Assembly: GCF_040395035.1 (NCBI RefSeq)
Contig: NZ_JBEBRB010000001.1
Span: 124,001 to 188,000, forward strand
Direction: 5' to 3'
Length of the DNA stretch: 64,000 bases
Origin: Parapedobacter lycopersici_A
Lineage (GTDB): Bacteria; Bacteroidota; Bacteroidia; Sphingobacteriales; Sphingobacteriaceae
Shown: positions 51,687-60,110 of the stretch, piece by piece
How the letters are laid out: each line of letters starts with the position of its first letter
How positions within the stretch are numbered: the stretch's first letter is position 1
Notes under the pieces: generated by a model
The model's database searches: none
Seen by the model: the letters and a program-made list of their open reading frames with translations, nothing else
Told to the model about the DNA's origin: nothing
Made by a program: the position numbers and the translations under genes

Positions 51687-53243
51687 ATGAAAAAAATAGG
51701 ATTAACATTAATAACCGCACTGGTGGGAGGGGTGGTCGCTGTGGGCGGTTATAAACTGTTTGAAGACAAACGGCAAAGCAAGATGTCTTTTGAGGAAAGG
51801 CAGGAGTTGTATTACGCCAACAACCCCAGCTCAGAAATAATGGCCTCCACAGGCAATCCGGATTTCACACAGGCGGCGGCAGCTGTAGCACCCGGCGTCG
51901 TACACATCCGCACAACGTACACTGCACAGCAATCCTACGGGGCAAGTCCTTTCGATATGTTTGAGGAGTTCTTCGGCATGCCACGGCAGCGGCAGCAACA
52001 ACGGTCGCAGCCCGTTCAGGCAACAGGTTCAGGTGTAATTATTTCAGAAGACGGCTATATTGTTACCAATAACCACGTGGTGGCGGACGCCAATAAAGTG
52101 GAGGTGCAGCTTACCGACAAGCGGATTCTGGAAGCCAAAATCATTGGCCGCGATCCGAATACCGACATTGCACTGATTAAAATCAGCGCATCTGGACTGC
52201 CGTTCGTCAAACTGGGCAATTCTGACGATGTCAAGATCGGCGAATGGGTGCTTGCTGTCGGCTATCCGCTTGGGTTGGAGTCGACGGTAACCGCGGGTAT
52301 CGTAAGTGCCACGGGACGCTCAACAGGCATCATCCGGCAGGAGCAATACGAGCAATACCAGCGGGAAATGCAGCAACGTGGTTACCGCCCGCAAAACGAT
52401 GAGTTTATCGCCAATGCAGTGGAATCCTTCATTCAGACCGATGCTGTTATCAACAAAGGAAACAGCGGTGGTGCTTTGGTTAACGCACACGGTGAGCTGA
52501 TCGGCATCAACTCCAATATTGCCTCACCTACTGGGTATTATGCCGGATATGGCTTTGCTGTTCCGGTTAACCTTGTCAAGAAAATTGCGGACGACTTCAT
52601 TAAATACGGCGAAGTAAAACGGGGCCTGATCGGCATCACATTCCGGGAACTTGACCCCGCCTATGCCAAAGAACTGGGCATCAAGGAAATCAACGGGCTG
52701 TATGTAAACGGCGTGACACCTAACGGGGCTGCCGAAGAAGCCGGCATCCGGAAGGGCGACATCATTACGAAGCTGGACGACCAGTTGATCAGCTCATCTG
52801 CCCAATTACAGGAACGCATATACCGCCTGCGCCCGGGCGACAAAGTAAAACTCACCTACAAGCGCGACAACAGGGAGCGTGAAGTGACGGTTACCCTGAA
52901 AGAAGACAACCGTCCCAAGGCCGAGGAAGAAACAGCAGCCGAGCGAAGCGCAACGGAAATATACAACCGATTAGGTGCAGGCTTCGTACCGGCTACCGAC
53001 GCCAAGAAAAAGGAGCTGGGTGTGAGTTCCGGTGTAGTGGTCACCCAGGTACATTCCGACGGACTGTTCGACTATTTTAATGTACAGCGCGGACTGGTCA
53101 TTACCCATGTTAACGGCCAACCGGTAAACAGTGCTGATGACGTAGAAAAGGCGTTGTCCAGTACCGACCGTAATATCATACGCATCACCGGGGTTCCGCA
53201 ACGTGGCAGCCGGATAGAGCTGAACATTCCCGTGGATTACTGA
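51687..53243 (+). CDS. Do/HtrA-type periplasmic serine protease
   Basis: This is a 518-residue protease-chaperone. An N-terminal hydrophobic segment (4-22) anchors it or directs export. His130 in TNNHVV, Asp160 in PNTDIALI and Ser260 in KGNSGGAL form the triad. Two PDZ domains follow (about 305-395 and 425-515). It degrades or refolds damaged envelope proteins. It is a single gene with a terminator, and a hairpin (53230-53250) overlaps its stop codon. Confidence 0.95.
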   Translation: MKKIGLTLITALVGGVVAVGGYKLFEDKRQSKMSFEERQELYYANNPSSEIMASTGNPDFTQAAAAVAPGVVHIRTTYTAQQSYGASPFDMFEEFFGMPRQRQQQRSQPVQATGSGVIISEDGYIVTNNHVVADANKVEVQLTDKRILEAKIIGRDPNTDIALIKISASGLPFVKLGNSDDVKIGEWVLAVGYPLGLESTVTAGIVSATGRSTGIIRQEQYEQYQREMQQRGYRPQNDEFIANAVESFIQTDAVINKGNSGGALVNAHGELIGINSNIASPTGYYAGYGFAVPVNLVKKIADDFIKYGEVKRGLIGITFRELDPAYAKELGIKEINGLYVNGVTPNGAAEEAGIRKGDIITKLDDQLISSSAQLQERIYRLRPGDKVKLTYKRDNREREVTVTLKEDNRPKAEEETAAERSATEIYNRLGAGFVPATDAKKKELGVSSGVVVTQVHSDGLFDYFNVQRGLVITHVNGQPVNSADDVEKALSSTDRNIIRITGVPQRGSRIELNIPVDY

Positions 53244-53264
53244 TCCACGGAACATTCATCCATT

Positions 53265-53300
53265 GAAAAGCCCCTCCGCCATTCGGCAGAGGGGCTTTTC
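53265..53300. terminator. Bidirectional terminator
   Basis: GAAAAGCCCCTC pairs perfectly with GAGGGGCTTTTC, with T-runs on both strands. It separates the convergent HtrA and bacilliredoxin genes. Confidence 0.85.
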
Positions 53301-53328
53301 TTACTATTCAAAAAATTAAAAAGAAAGA

Positions 53329-53739
53329 TTAACAGTATTCGTCGAAAGCAGCCACCAAATTGTCGGCAATCATTTGCGCCGGACGGCCTTCGATCTGATG
53401 CCGCTCAATCATGTGCACCAACTTACCATCCTTAAACAATGCCATTGCCGGAGATGACGGCGGATAGGGCAGCATGTAAGCTCGAGCTTTGTCCACCGCA
53501 TCCTTTTCCATGCCAGCAAAAACAGTTACCACCTTATTGGGGTGTTTCTCATGCTGAATCGCAGCACGGGCTGCCGGACGCGCGTTCGCTGCCGCACAGC
53601 CGCAAACTGAATTGACCACGACAAATACGGTGCCTTCCTGATTAATGGCCGCATCTACTTCCGCTGGGGTCTTCAACTCTTCAAAGCCGACATCGGTCAG
53701 CTCCTGGCGCATCGGCGCTACCAAATATTCTGGATACAT
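53329..53739 (-). CDS. Bacilliredoxin (BrxA/BrxB, YphP/YqiW family)
   Basis: This is a 136-residue thioredoxin-fold protein. VVVNSVCGCAAANARPA carries the CGC active site, and the start YPEYLVAPMRQEL and end NLVAAFDEYC fit the family. In Firmicutes such proteins remove bacillithiol from modified cysteines; which thiol this host uses is not known from the window. Confidence 0.87.
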   Translation of the reverse strand: MYPEYLVAPMRQELTDVGFEELKTPAEVDAAINQEGTVFVVVNSVCGCAAANARPAARAAIQHEKHPNKVVTVFAGMEKDAVDKARAYMLPYPPSSPAMALFKDGKLVHMIERHQIEGRPAQMIADNLVAAFDEYC

Positions 53740-53783
53740 AGTGTTTAGTCCTTTCTATTTATCTATTTAATTGCTATTCGCTA

Positions 53784-53791
53784 CAAAGATA
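53784..53791 (-). promoter_or_regulatory. Minus-7 element of the bacilliredoxin gene
   Basis: The minus strand reads TATCTTTG, 44 bases before the ATG. The leader ends with AAAGGA, a possible ribosome-binding site. Confidence 0.5.
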
Positions 53792-53848
53792 CAGTACTGC
53801 CCGGCGTTAACCAAATACAACGTTTCAGGAGAATGTCAGATTTTTACC

Positions 53849-53892
53849 ACTCGCCGCGGGGGTCTTACTTTTTTCCGTAGAAAGTAACACCC
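53849..53892. repeat. Partial copy of the 31-kb repeat end
   Basis: ACTCGCCGC (53849-53857) then CTTACTTTTTTCCGTAGA and AAAGTAACACCC resemble both ends of the element at 31070-31437. Only one terminus is present here. Confidence 0.6.
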
Positions 53893-53909
53893 TAACAGTG
53901 AGCATCAAA

Positions 53910-53941
53910 TTTGAAATTCAGACCCAAAACCGCTACCTTTG
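53910..53941 (+). promoter_or_regulatory. Promoter of ahcY
   Basis: TTTG at 53910-53913 and TACCTTTG at 53934-53941, 20 bases apart, 35 bases before the ATG. Confidence 0.65.
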
Positions 53942-53976
53942 CAGCGATATTTATAGAACATTAAACACAGAAAATC

Positions 53977-55293
53977 ATGTCAGCAACAGCAACCGCATAC
54001 ATCCCTTACAAGGTTAAAGACCTCAGTCTGGCCGATTGGGGCCGCAAAGAAATCGAACTGGCCGAGGCCGAAATGCCCGGACTGATGGCACTTCGCGAAG
54101 AGTTCGGTACATCCAAACCATTGAAGGGTGCCCGTATCGCCGGTTGCCTGCATATGACCATACAGACGGCTGTATTGATCGAAACCCTGATTGAGCTGGG
54201 TGCTGATGTTACCTGGTCGTCGTGCAACATATTTTCCACGCAGGACCACGCAGCGGCAGCCATTGCCGCCAAGGGCATTCCCGTATACGCGTGGAAAGGT
54301 ATGACCGAGGAAGAGTTCAACTGGTGCATTGAGCAAACGTTGTTCTTCGGCGAATCCCGGCAACCGCTCAATATGATCTTAGACGATGGCGGCGACCTAA
54401 CCAACATGGTCTTCGACAAATACCCCGAACTGGTGGATGGTATTAAGGGGCTTTCCGAGGAAACTACCACCGGCGTACACCGGTTGTATGAACGGATGAA
54501 AAACGGCACATTGCACCTGCCTGCAATTAATGTGAACGATTCGGTCACCAAATCCAAATTTGACAATAAATATGGCTGCCGCGAGTCGCTGGTTGATGCA
54601 ATCCGTCGCGCCACCGACCTGATGCTCGCCGGTAAGGTAGCGGTTGTGGCGGGGTACGGTGATGTGGGGAAAGGTTCCGCCGAATCGCTTAGCAGTGCGG
54701 GCGTACGGGTTATCGTTACGGAAATTGATCCTATCTGTGCATTGCAGGCCGCCATGGAAGGATACGAAGTCAAAAAGTTCGCAAACGCCGTAAAAGAGGC
54801 TGACATCGTGGTAACAACAACCGGTAATCGCGATATCGTCAGGGCTGAGCACTTTAAATCCATGAAAGACAAAACCGTAGTATGCAACATCGGCCACTTT
54901 GACAATGAAATTGACGTCGCTTGGCTCAACACCAATTACGGTCAGACCAAAATTGAGATCAAGCCGCAGGTAGATAAATACACGATCGACGGCAAGGATA
55001 TCATTTTACTGGCCGAAGGCCGGCTTGTAAACCTTGGATGTGCCACCGGTCACCCTTCTTTTGTCATGAGTAATTCGTTTACGAACCAGACACTGGCACA
55101 GATCGAGCTCTGGACTAACAGCGGCAACTACGAAAACAAGGTATACACCCTCCCGAAGCACCTGGACGAAAAAGTAGCCCGCCTGCACCTGGCGAAAATC
55201 GGGGTGGAGCTCGATGTCCTCGATGCCCATCAGGCCGATTACATTGGCGTGCCGGTGGATGGTCCATACAAACCGGAACATTATCGGTATTAA
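53977..55293 (+). CDS. ahcY: S-adenosylhomocysteine hydrolase
   Basis: This is a 438-residue NAD-dependent enzyme that splits S-adenosylhomocysteine into adenosine and homocysteine. GCLHMTIQTAVLIETL near the start, VAGYGDVGKGSA for NAD and the C-terminal DGPYKPEHYRY are diagnostic. It recycles the product of methylation reactions. Confidence 0.98.
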   Translation: MSATATAYIPYKVKDLSLADWGRKEIELAEAEMPGLMALREEFGTSKPLKGARIAGCLHMTIQTAVLIETLIELGADVTWSSCNIFSTQDHAAAAIAAKGIPVYAWKGMTEEEFNWCIEQTLFFGESRQPLNMILDDGGDLTNMVFDKYPELVDGIKGLSEETTTGVHRLYERMKNGTLHLPAINVNDSVTKSKFDNKYGCRESLVDAIRRATDLMLAGKVAVVAGYGDVGKGSAESLSSAGVRVIVTEIDPICALQAAMEGYEVKKFANAVKEADIVVTTTGNRDIVRAEHFKSMKDKTVVCNIGHFDNEIDVAWLNTNYGQTKIEIKPQVDKYTIDGKDIILLAEGRLVNLGCATGHPSFVMSNSFTNQTLAQIELWTNSGNYENKVYTLPKHLDEKVARLHLAKIGVELDVLDAHQADYIGVPVDGPYKPEHYRY

Positions 55294-55329
55294 GCAACAT
55301 GGGCAACTGCTGCCCGACACGTAACCGTC

Positions 55330-56313
55330 ATGTTTTTCCAGCGGCATAAACGCAGCAAACTAGGTTATTATATCCGGGCGGTTGTAAATACATTCTTAAT
55401 GCCCCGCAGCAGCTGCCGGCGGCAGCTTAAAACCAGACTGCTTTCCGTGTCGGCATTTGACAGGCATATAATCAAGCAGCGCGTTAACCATTATAATAGG
55501 CTGGCGGGGCGGCACGAGCTGTCGGACGGCGCGGTCCGTATTGCCGATGTTGACCGGCTGGCGAGGCCGCGCGTATATAGTTTTGACTCTCAGGAGCACC
55601 TGCGTTATTTCCCTGCCTCCCTAAAAATCAATTACCGCTGGGGCGATGTTACCCACGTCCCCGGAGAACCGGCGTTTGTAAAAAGCAGGCCGGTGCAGGG
55701 CGATAATGCCAACGCAGTGATTCTGAAACTCGATAAGGTCAGGCACTTTAATTTCATCAACGACAAAAAGCCATTCCTGCATAAGCAGGATAAACTGATC
55801 GGAAGGGGAGTCATTACCCAACCGCACCGCATCCGGTTCTACGAACAGTATTTCGGCCATCCCCTGTGTGACCTTGGGCAGATCAATACAGACGGCAACC
55901 CGCACTGGTTAACGGAAAAGCTCAGTATCGACGCACACCTGGATTACAAGTTTATCCTGGCGCTGGAAGGCAACGATGTGGCTACCAACCTGAAATGGGT
56001 AATGTCGTCCAATTCGCTGGCCGTAATGCCCATCCCAAAATTTGAGACCTGGTTTATGGAATCGACGTTAATACCTGACTTCCATTATGTGTGCATCAAG
56101 GACGACTATTCGGACCTGGAAGAAAAGTTAAAACATTACATCCAGCATCCAAACGAGGCATTAAAAATCATAGCTAATGCACACCGCTTTGTGGCACAGT
56201 TCAGAAATCAGCAACTGGAAAACCTGATTTCCCTTCTGGTGATCGAAAAATATTTTTACCGAACCGGACAGCTGGAACCCATCAATGCATCGCTGTACGA
56301 ACCGGATCAGTGA
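55330..56313 (+). CDS. GT90-family glycosyltransferase (LPS/CAP10-like)
   Basis: This is a 327-residue protein. The YRWGDVTHVPGEPAFVKSRP segment, INTDGNPHWLTEKLSIDAHL and the catalytic region YKFILALEGNDVATNLKWVMSS are features of the glycosyltransferase 90 family. It probably adds a sugar to lipopolysaccharide or a surface glycan; donor and acceptor are unknown. No transmembrane helix is evident. It starts 36 bases after ahcY, and its stop overlaps that of the convergent ATPase gene by seven bases. Confidence 0.83.
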   Translation: MFFQRHKRSKLGYYIRAVVNTFLMPRSSCRRQLKTRLLSVSAFDRHIIKQRVNHYNRLAGRHELSDGAVRIADVDRLARPRVYSFDSQEHLRYFPASLKINYRWGDVTHVPGEPAFVKSRPVQGDNANAVILKLDKVRHFNFINDKKPFLHKQDKLIGRGVITQPHRIRFYEQYFGHPLCDLGQINTDGNPHWLTEKLSIDAHLDYKFILALEGNDVATNLKWVMSSNSLAVMPIPKFETWFMESTLIPDFHYVCIKDDYSDLEEKLKHYIQHPNEALKIIANAHRFVAQFRNQQLENLISLLVIEKYFYRTGQLEPINASLYEPDQ

Positions 56314-56861
56314 CCGGTTCCGTTGCTGTTTTTAAGAAACCCGTCTACCGCCTGAAGTGCCTGCGCAAACCGCTGGTCGCCCAATCCGGATATCACCTGG
56401 TAACTGGCATGGATAGCCTGCAGTTCCCGGTGCCATACCTGCATGAAATGTGCTCTTAAATCCGGAAAATCCCGAAGGGGGTCATCCATCCAGGGGAGAT
56501 CGATGTCCATTAAAAGAAAGAAGTCGTACCGGTGCCGGCTCAGTTCATCGTGTACGGCTTGAGGGGTATGCCCAAACAGGTGATCGCACCATACCTTAAT
56601 GGTAAGGAACATGGTGTCGCAGATTAACAGGCCGTTTTGGGCAAGGGGCACCAGCGACTCTTCCAGGGCCAGTTGGCCATAAAACATATTCATCTCATCC
56701 TGCAGTGTATACTGGCGGTTAAGGTTCAGGCAATAGGCACGGGCGTATTCGGGTACACATACCGTATGGTAGTGCCGCGCCAATTGCCCGGCTATTGTGG
56801 ATTTACCGGTGGACTCCGGTCCCACTACCGCTATTTTAATCACATGCTGCTGATCGCCCAT
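56307..56861 (-). CDS. NadR-like P-loop ATPase/kinase
   Basis: This is a 184-residue P-loop protein. GPESTGKSTIAGQL is the Walker A, followed by CVPEYARAYC and the LICDTMFLTIKVWCDHLFG segment typical of the ribosylnicotinamide-kinase domain of NadR. The adenylyltransferase half is absent. It is the second small kinase-like gene in the window (see 11598-12170). The ATG at 56861 is used; a longer frame to 56912 lacks support. Confidence 0.78.
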   Translation of the reverse strand: MGDQQHVIKIAVVGPESTGKSTIAGQLARHYHTVCVPEYARAYCLNLNRQYTLQDEMNMFYGQLALEESLVPLAQNGLLICDTMFLTIKVWCDHLFGHTPQAVHDELSRHRYDFFLLMDIDLPWMDDPLRDFPDLRAHFMQVWHRELQAIHASYQVISGLGDQRFAQALQAVDGFLKNSNGTGH

Positions 56862-57040
56862 TGCCGATGGAGATGGTGTGGGGCAATAATAACAAAAGCC
56901 CGGTATAATCATGCAATAAATGCAAAAACGTTAAGTGTCGCCCACCTTGAAGAAAACAGTCAACATCTCCTTTCTGCACTCCACGGAAAAGTTATTGGCT
57001 GATTCTTAAAATATTTAACCGGTTATTCCCCAAAAAGGTT

Positions 57041-57048
57041 TACCTTTG
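57041..57048 (+). promoter_or_regulatory. Minus-7 element of carB
   Basis: TACCTTTG, about 105 bases before the ATG. The leader contains a small TCCGAC/GTCGGA hairpin at 57052-57070. Control by pyrimidines is not shown. Confidence 0.5.
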
Positions 57049-57153
57049 CACTCCGACAAAGCAGTCGGAATATCCTACCTACAGTTCCTCAGGCATTCAT
57101 GCTGTTTTGTTCCCTAACGATAGTTGGAATTTGTTAACATTTTTCACCATATA

Positions 57154-59970
57154 ATGCCCAGAAACACCTCCATTAACTCCGTATTAATTATCGGCTCAGG
57201 TCCTATTGTCATCGGTCAGGCCTGCGAATTTGACTATTCCGGCTCTCAGGCCGCGCTGTCGCTTAAAGAAGAAGGGATCACCGTATCCATTATCAATTCC
57301 AATCCGGCGACCATCATGACCGACAAGGTTATTGCAGACCACGTCTATCTATTGCCGCTTACCTGCGAAAGTATTGAGCAGATCCTTCAGGAGCAGCAAA
57401 TTGACGCGGTTTTACCCACGATGGGCGGCCAGACCGCACTTAACCTCTGCATACAGGCCGATGAGCGGGGATTATGGGAAAAATACAATGTACAGGTAAT
57501 CGGCGTGGATGTTGCTGCCATTGAAAAAACGGAAAACCGCGAAGAATTCCGCAGACTGATGGTCGACATCGGTGTTGGCGTAGCCCCGTCCAAAATCGCC
57601 AACTCTTTCCTCGAAGGAAAGGAAGCTGCCCAAGAGATTGGATTCCCATTGGTTATCCGCCCATCTTATACCCTTGGCGGGACCGGCGGGGGATTCGTGC
57701 ATAAAAAAGAAGATTTTGAAGCTGCCTTAAGCCGTGGGCTACAGGCATCGCCTACACACGAAGTACTGGTAGAGCAGGCCGTGTTGGGATGGAAGGAATT
57801 TGAGCTCGAACTGCTGCGTGACGGTAACGACAATGTGATTATCATCTGTACCATCGAAAATTTCGACCCGATGGGCATCCATACAGGCGACTCCATCACC
57901 GTAGCCCCGGGTATGACACTCAGCGACCGCTGCTATCAGGAGATGCGTAACCAAGCCATTAAAATGATGCGTGCGATCGGCAATTTTGCCGGCGGATGTA
58001 ATGTCCAGTTTTCGGTCAATCCGGAAAATGAGGATGTCATTGCCATTGAAATCAATCCACGGGTATCCCGGTCATCTGCCCTGGCGTCGAAAGCCACTGG
58101 ATACCCCATCGCCAAAATCGCTTCCAAACTGGCCATCGGATATAATCTGGATGAGATTGAAAACCAGATCACCAAAACAACATCGGCTTACTTTGAACCG
58201 ACGCTCGACTATGTCATCGTGAAAGTTCCACGCTGGAATTTCGCCAAGTTTAAGGGCGCAAACCGCGAACTGGGCTTGCAGATGAAATCCGTGGGTGAGG
58301 TGATGGCAATCGGACGCACATTTATCGAAGCCCTGCAGAAAGCCTGTCAGAGCCTTGAAATCGGTCGTAGCGGCCTGGGTGCGGATGGACGGCAGAGCCG
58401 TAACCTGGAAGAGATCATGCACAGTCTGGAGCACCCGAGCAGCGACCGCCTCTTCCATGTTAAGGACGCATTTGAAATGGGCGTACCGCTCGAATCCATT
58501 CGCAAAGCCACGAACATAGACAAATGGTTTCTGGTGCAAATACAGGAACTGGTGCACTTTGAAACGGAGTTGCGCCGCTACCAGCTCAACAACATTCCCA
58601 AAGACTTTTTCCTTACCCTCAAACAGAAGGGGTACTCCGACGCACAGCTCGCCTGGCTGCTGGGTAATGTCACAGAGGATGACGTATATTACCGGCGCAA
58701 GGAACTTGGCATCCACCGGGTATACAAAATGGTAGACACCTGCGCCGCTGAATTCCCGGCGCAGACCCCCTATTATTATTCCACATTTGAGGAGGAAAAC
58801 GAATCGGTCGCTTCCGACCGGAAAAAAATAATTGTACTGGGATCCGGCCCTAACCGCATCGGTCAGGGCATCGAGTTCGATTATTCCTGCGTACATGGCC
58901 TGTTAGCGGCAAAAGAAGCCGGCTATGAAGCCATCATGATCAACTGTAACCCCGAAACGGTGTCGACGGATTTTAACATGGCCGACAAACTCTACTTTGA
59001 GCCAGTATTCTGGGAGCATGTGCGTGAAATCATCGAACTTGAAAAACCAGTTGGCGTTATCGTACAGCTCGGCGGGCAAACCGCACTCAAAATGGCCGAG
59101 CAACTGGAGTCCAACGGCATCCGGATCATCGGCACGTCGTTCCAGAATATGGACCTTGCCGAAGACCGCGGCCGGTTCTCCGACTTGCTTAAGTCACTGG
59201 ACATTCCCTACCCGCGGTACGGAGTGGCCGAAAGTGCAGAAGAAGCCCTTAAGGTGGCCAATGAAGTGGGTTATCCGGTACTTGTGCGCCCCAGCTACGT
59301 CCTTGGTGGTGAACGCATGAGCATTGTTATTAACGACGAAGAACTCGAAACGGCTGTAGTCAAACTCCTGCGCAACCTGCCCGGAAACCGGGTGCTGATC
59401 GATCATTTCCTCGACCGGGCAGAGGAAGCCGAATCCGACTCCATCTGTGACGGTGAGGATGTGCACATTATCGGCATGATGGAGCACATCGAACCGGCGG
59501 GCATCCACTCCGGCGATTCAAGTGCCGTGCTTCCACCGTTCAGCTTGTCGAAAAACGTTCAGGAAAAAATGGAGGAATATACCATCAAGCTCGCCAAAGC
59601 GCTTAACGTAAGCGGACTGCTTAACATCCAGTTTGCCATAAAAGACGAAAACGTATATGTGATTGAAGCGAACCCTCGCGCTTCCCGGACGGTGCCGTTT
59701 ATTGCCAAGGCATACGATGTGCCTTATATTAATATCGCTACCAAAGTAATGCTGGGCGCCAATAAACTGAAGGATTTCACCATCGAACGCAAACTGAAGG
59801 GTTATGCCATTAAAGAACCGATCTTCTCGTTTGATAAATTCCCTGATGTCGACAAACAGCTCGGCCCGGAGATGAAATCTACCGGTGAGGCGATTCGCTT
59901 TATCAAAGACCTGGACGATCCGTTCTTCCGGGAAATGTATGCGAAAAAATCGATGTACCTGAGCAAATAG
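57154..59970 (+). CDS. carB: Carbamoyl-phosphate synthase large subunit, short form
   Basis: This is a 938-residue enzyme making carbamoyl phosphate for pyrimidines and arginine. Two ATP-grasp halves are present, each with a GSGP(I/N)xIGQ entry (residues 13-20 and near 560) and NPRxSR substrate segments. The C-terminal MGS-like allosteric domain, present in E. coli CarB from about residue 936, is missing; the protein stops at the end of the second half. A terminator follows, so this is not a sequencing break. carA is not adjacent. Confidence 0.96.
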   Translation: MPRNTSINSVLIIGSGPIVIGQACEFDYSGSQAALSLKEEGITVSIINSNPATIMTDKVIADHVYLLPLTCESIEQILQEQQIDAVLPTMGGQTALNLCIQADERGLWEKYNVQVIGVDVAAIEKTENREEFRRLMVDIGVGVAPSKIANSFLEGKEAAQEIGFPLVIRPSYTLGGTGGGFVHKKEDFEAALSRGLQASPTHEVLVEQAVLGWKEFELELLRDGNDNVIIICTIENFDPMGIHTGDSITVAPGMTLSDRCYQEMRNQAIKMMRAIGNFAGGCNVQFSVNPENEDVIAIEINPRVSRSSALASKATGYPIAKIASKLAIGYNLDEIENQITKTTSAYFEPTLDYVIVKVPRWNFAKFKGANRELGLQMKSVGEVMAIGRTFIEALQKACQSLEIGRSGLGADGRQSRNLEEIMHSLEHPSSDRLFHVKDAFEMGVPLESIRKATNIDKWFLVQIQELVHFETELRRYQLNNIPKDFFLTLKQKGYSDAQLAWLLGNVTEDDVYYRRKELGIHRVYKMVDTCAAEFPAQTPYYYSTFEEENESVASDRKKIIVLGSGPNRIGQGIEFDYSCVHGLLAAKEAGYEAIMINCNPETVSTDFNMADKLYFEPVFWEHVREIIELEKPVGVIVQLGGQTALKMAEQLESNGIRIIGTSFQNMDLAEDRGRFSDLLKSLDIPYPRYGVAESAEEALKVANEVGYPVLVRPSYVLGGERMSIVINDEELETAVVKLLRNLPGNRVLIDHFLDRAEEAESDSICDGEDVHIIGMMEHIEPAGIHSGDSSAVLPPFSLSKNVQEKMEEYTIKLAKALNVSGLLNIQFAIKDENVYVIEANPRASRTVPFIAKAYDVPYINIATKVMLGANKLKDFTIERKLKGYAIKEPIFSFDKFPDVDKQLGPEMKSTGEAIRFIKDLDDPFFREMYAKKSMYLSK

Positions 59971-59998
59971 TGCGGTCATAGATTCATACATACTATTC

Positions 59999-60041
59999 AA
60001 AGAAAAACCCTGGCAATCATTCCTGCCGGGGTTTTTCTTTT
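59999..60041. terminator. Bidirectional terminator after carB
   Basis: AAAGAAAAACCC and GGGGTTTTTCTTT form a stem with inner GGCA/TGCC pairing, T-rich on both sides. Confidence 0.85.
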
Positions 60042-60110
60042 CGCATGGTACCCTTTGCGTATTCCCTGTCGGACCCTCGGCGACATTTCCTGCGGTTCGT
60101 TGCCGGCCGA

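Noticed and set aside
57050..57075. tRNA or riboswitch before carB
   Set aside because: Only a six-base TCCGAC/GTCGGA hairpin is present; no cloverleaf or known riboswitch core.
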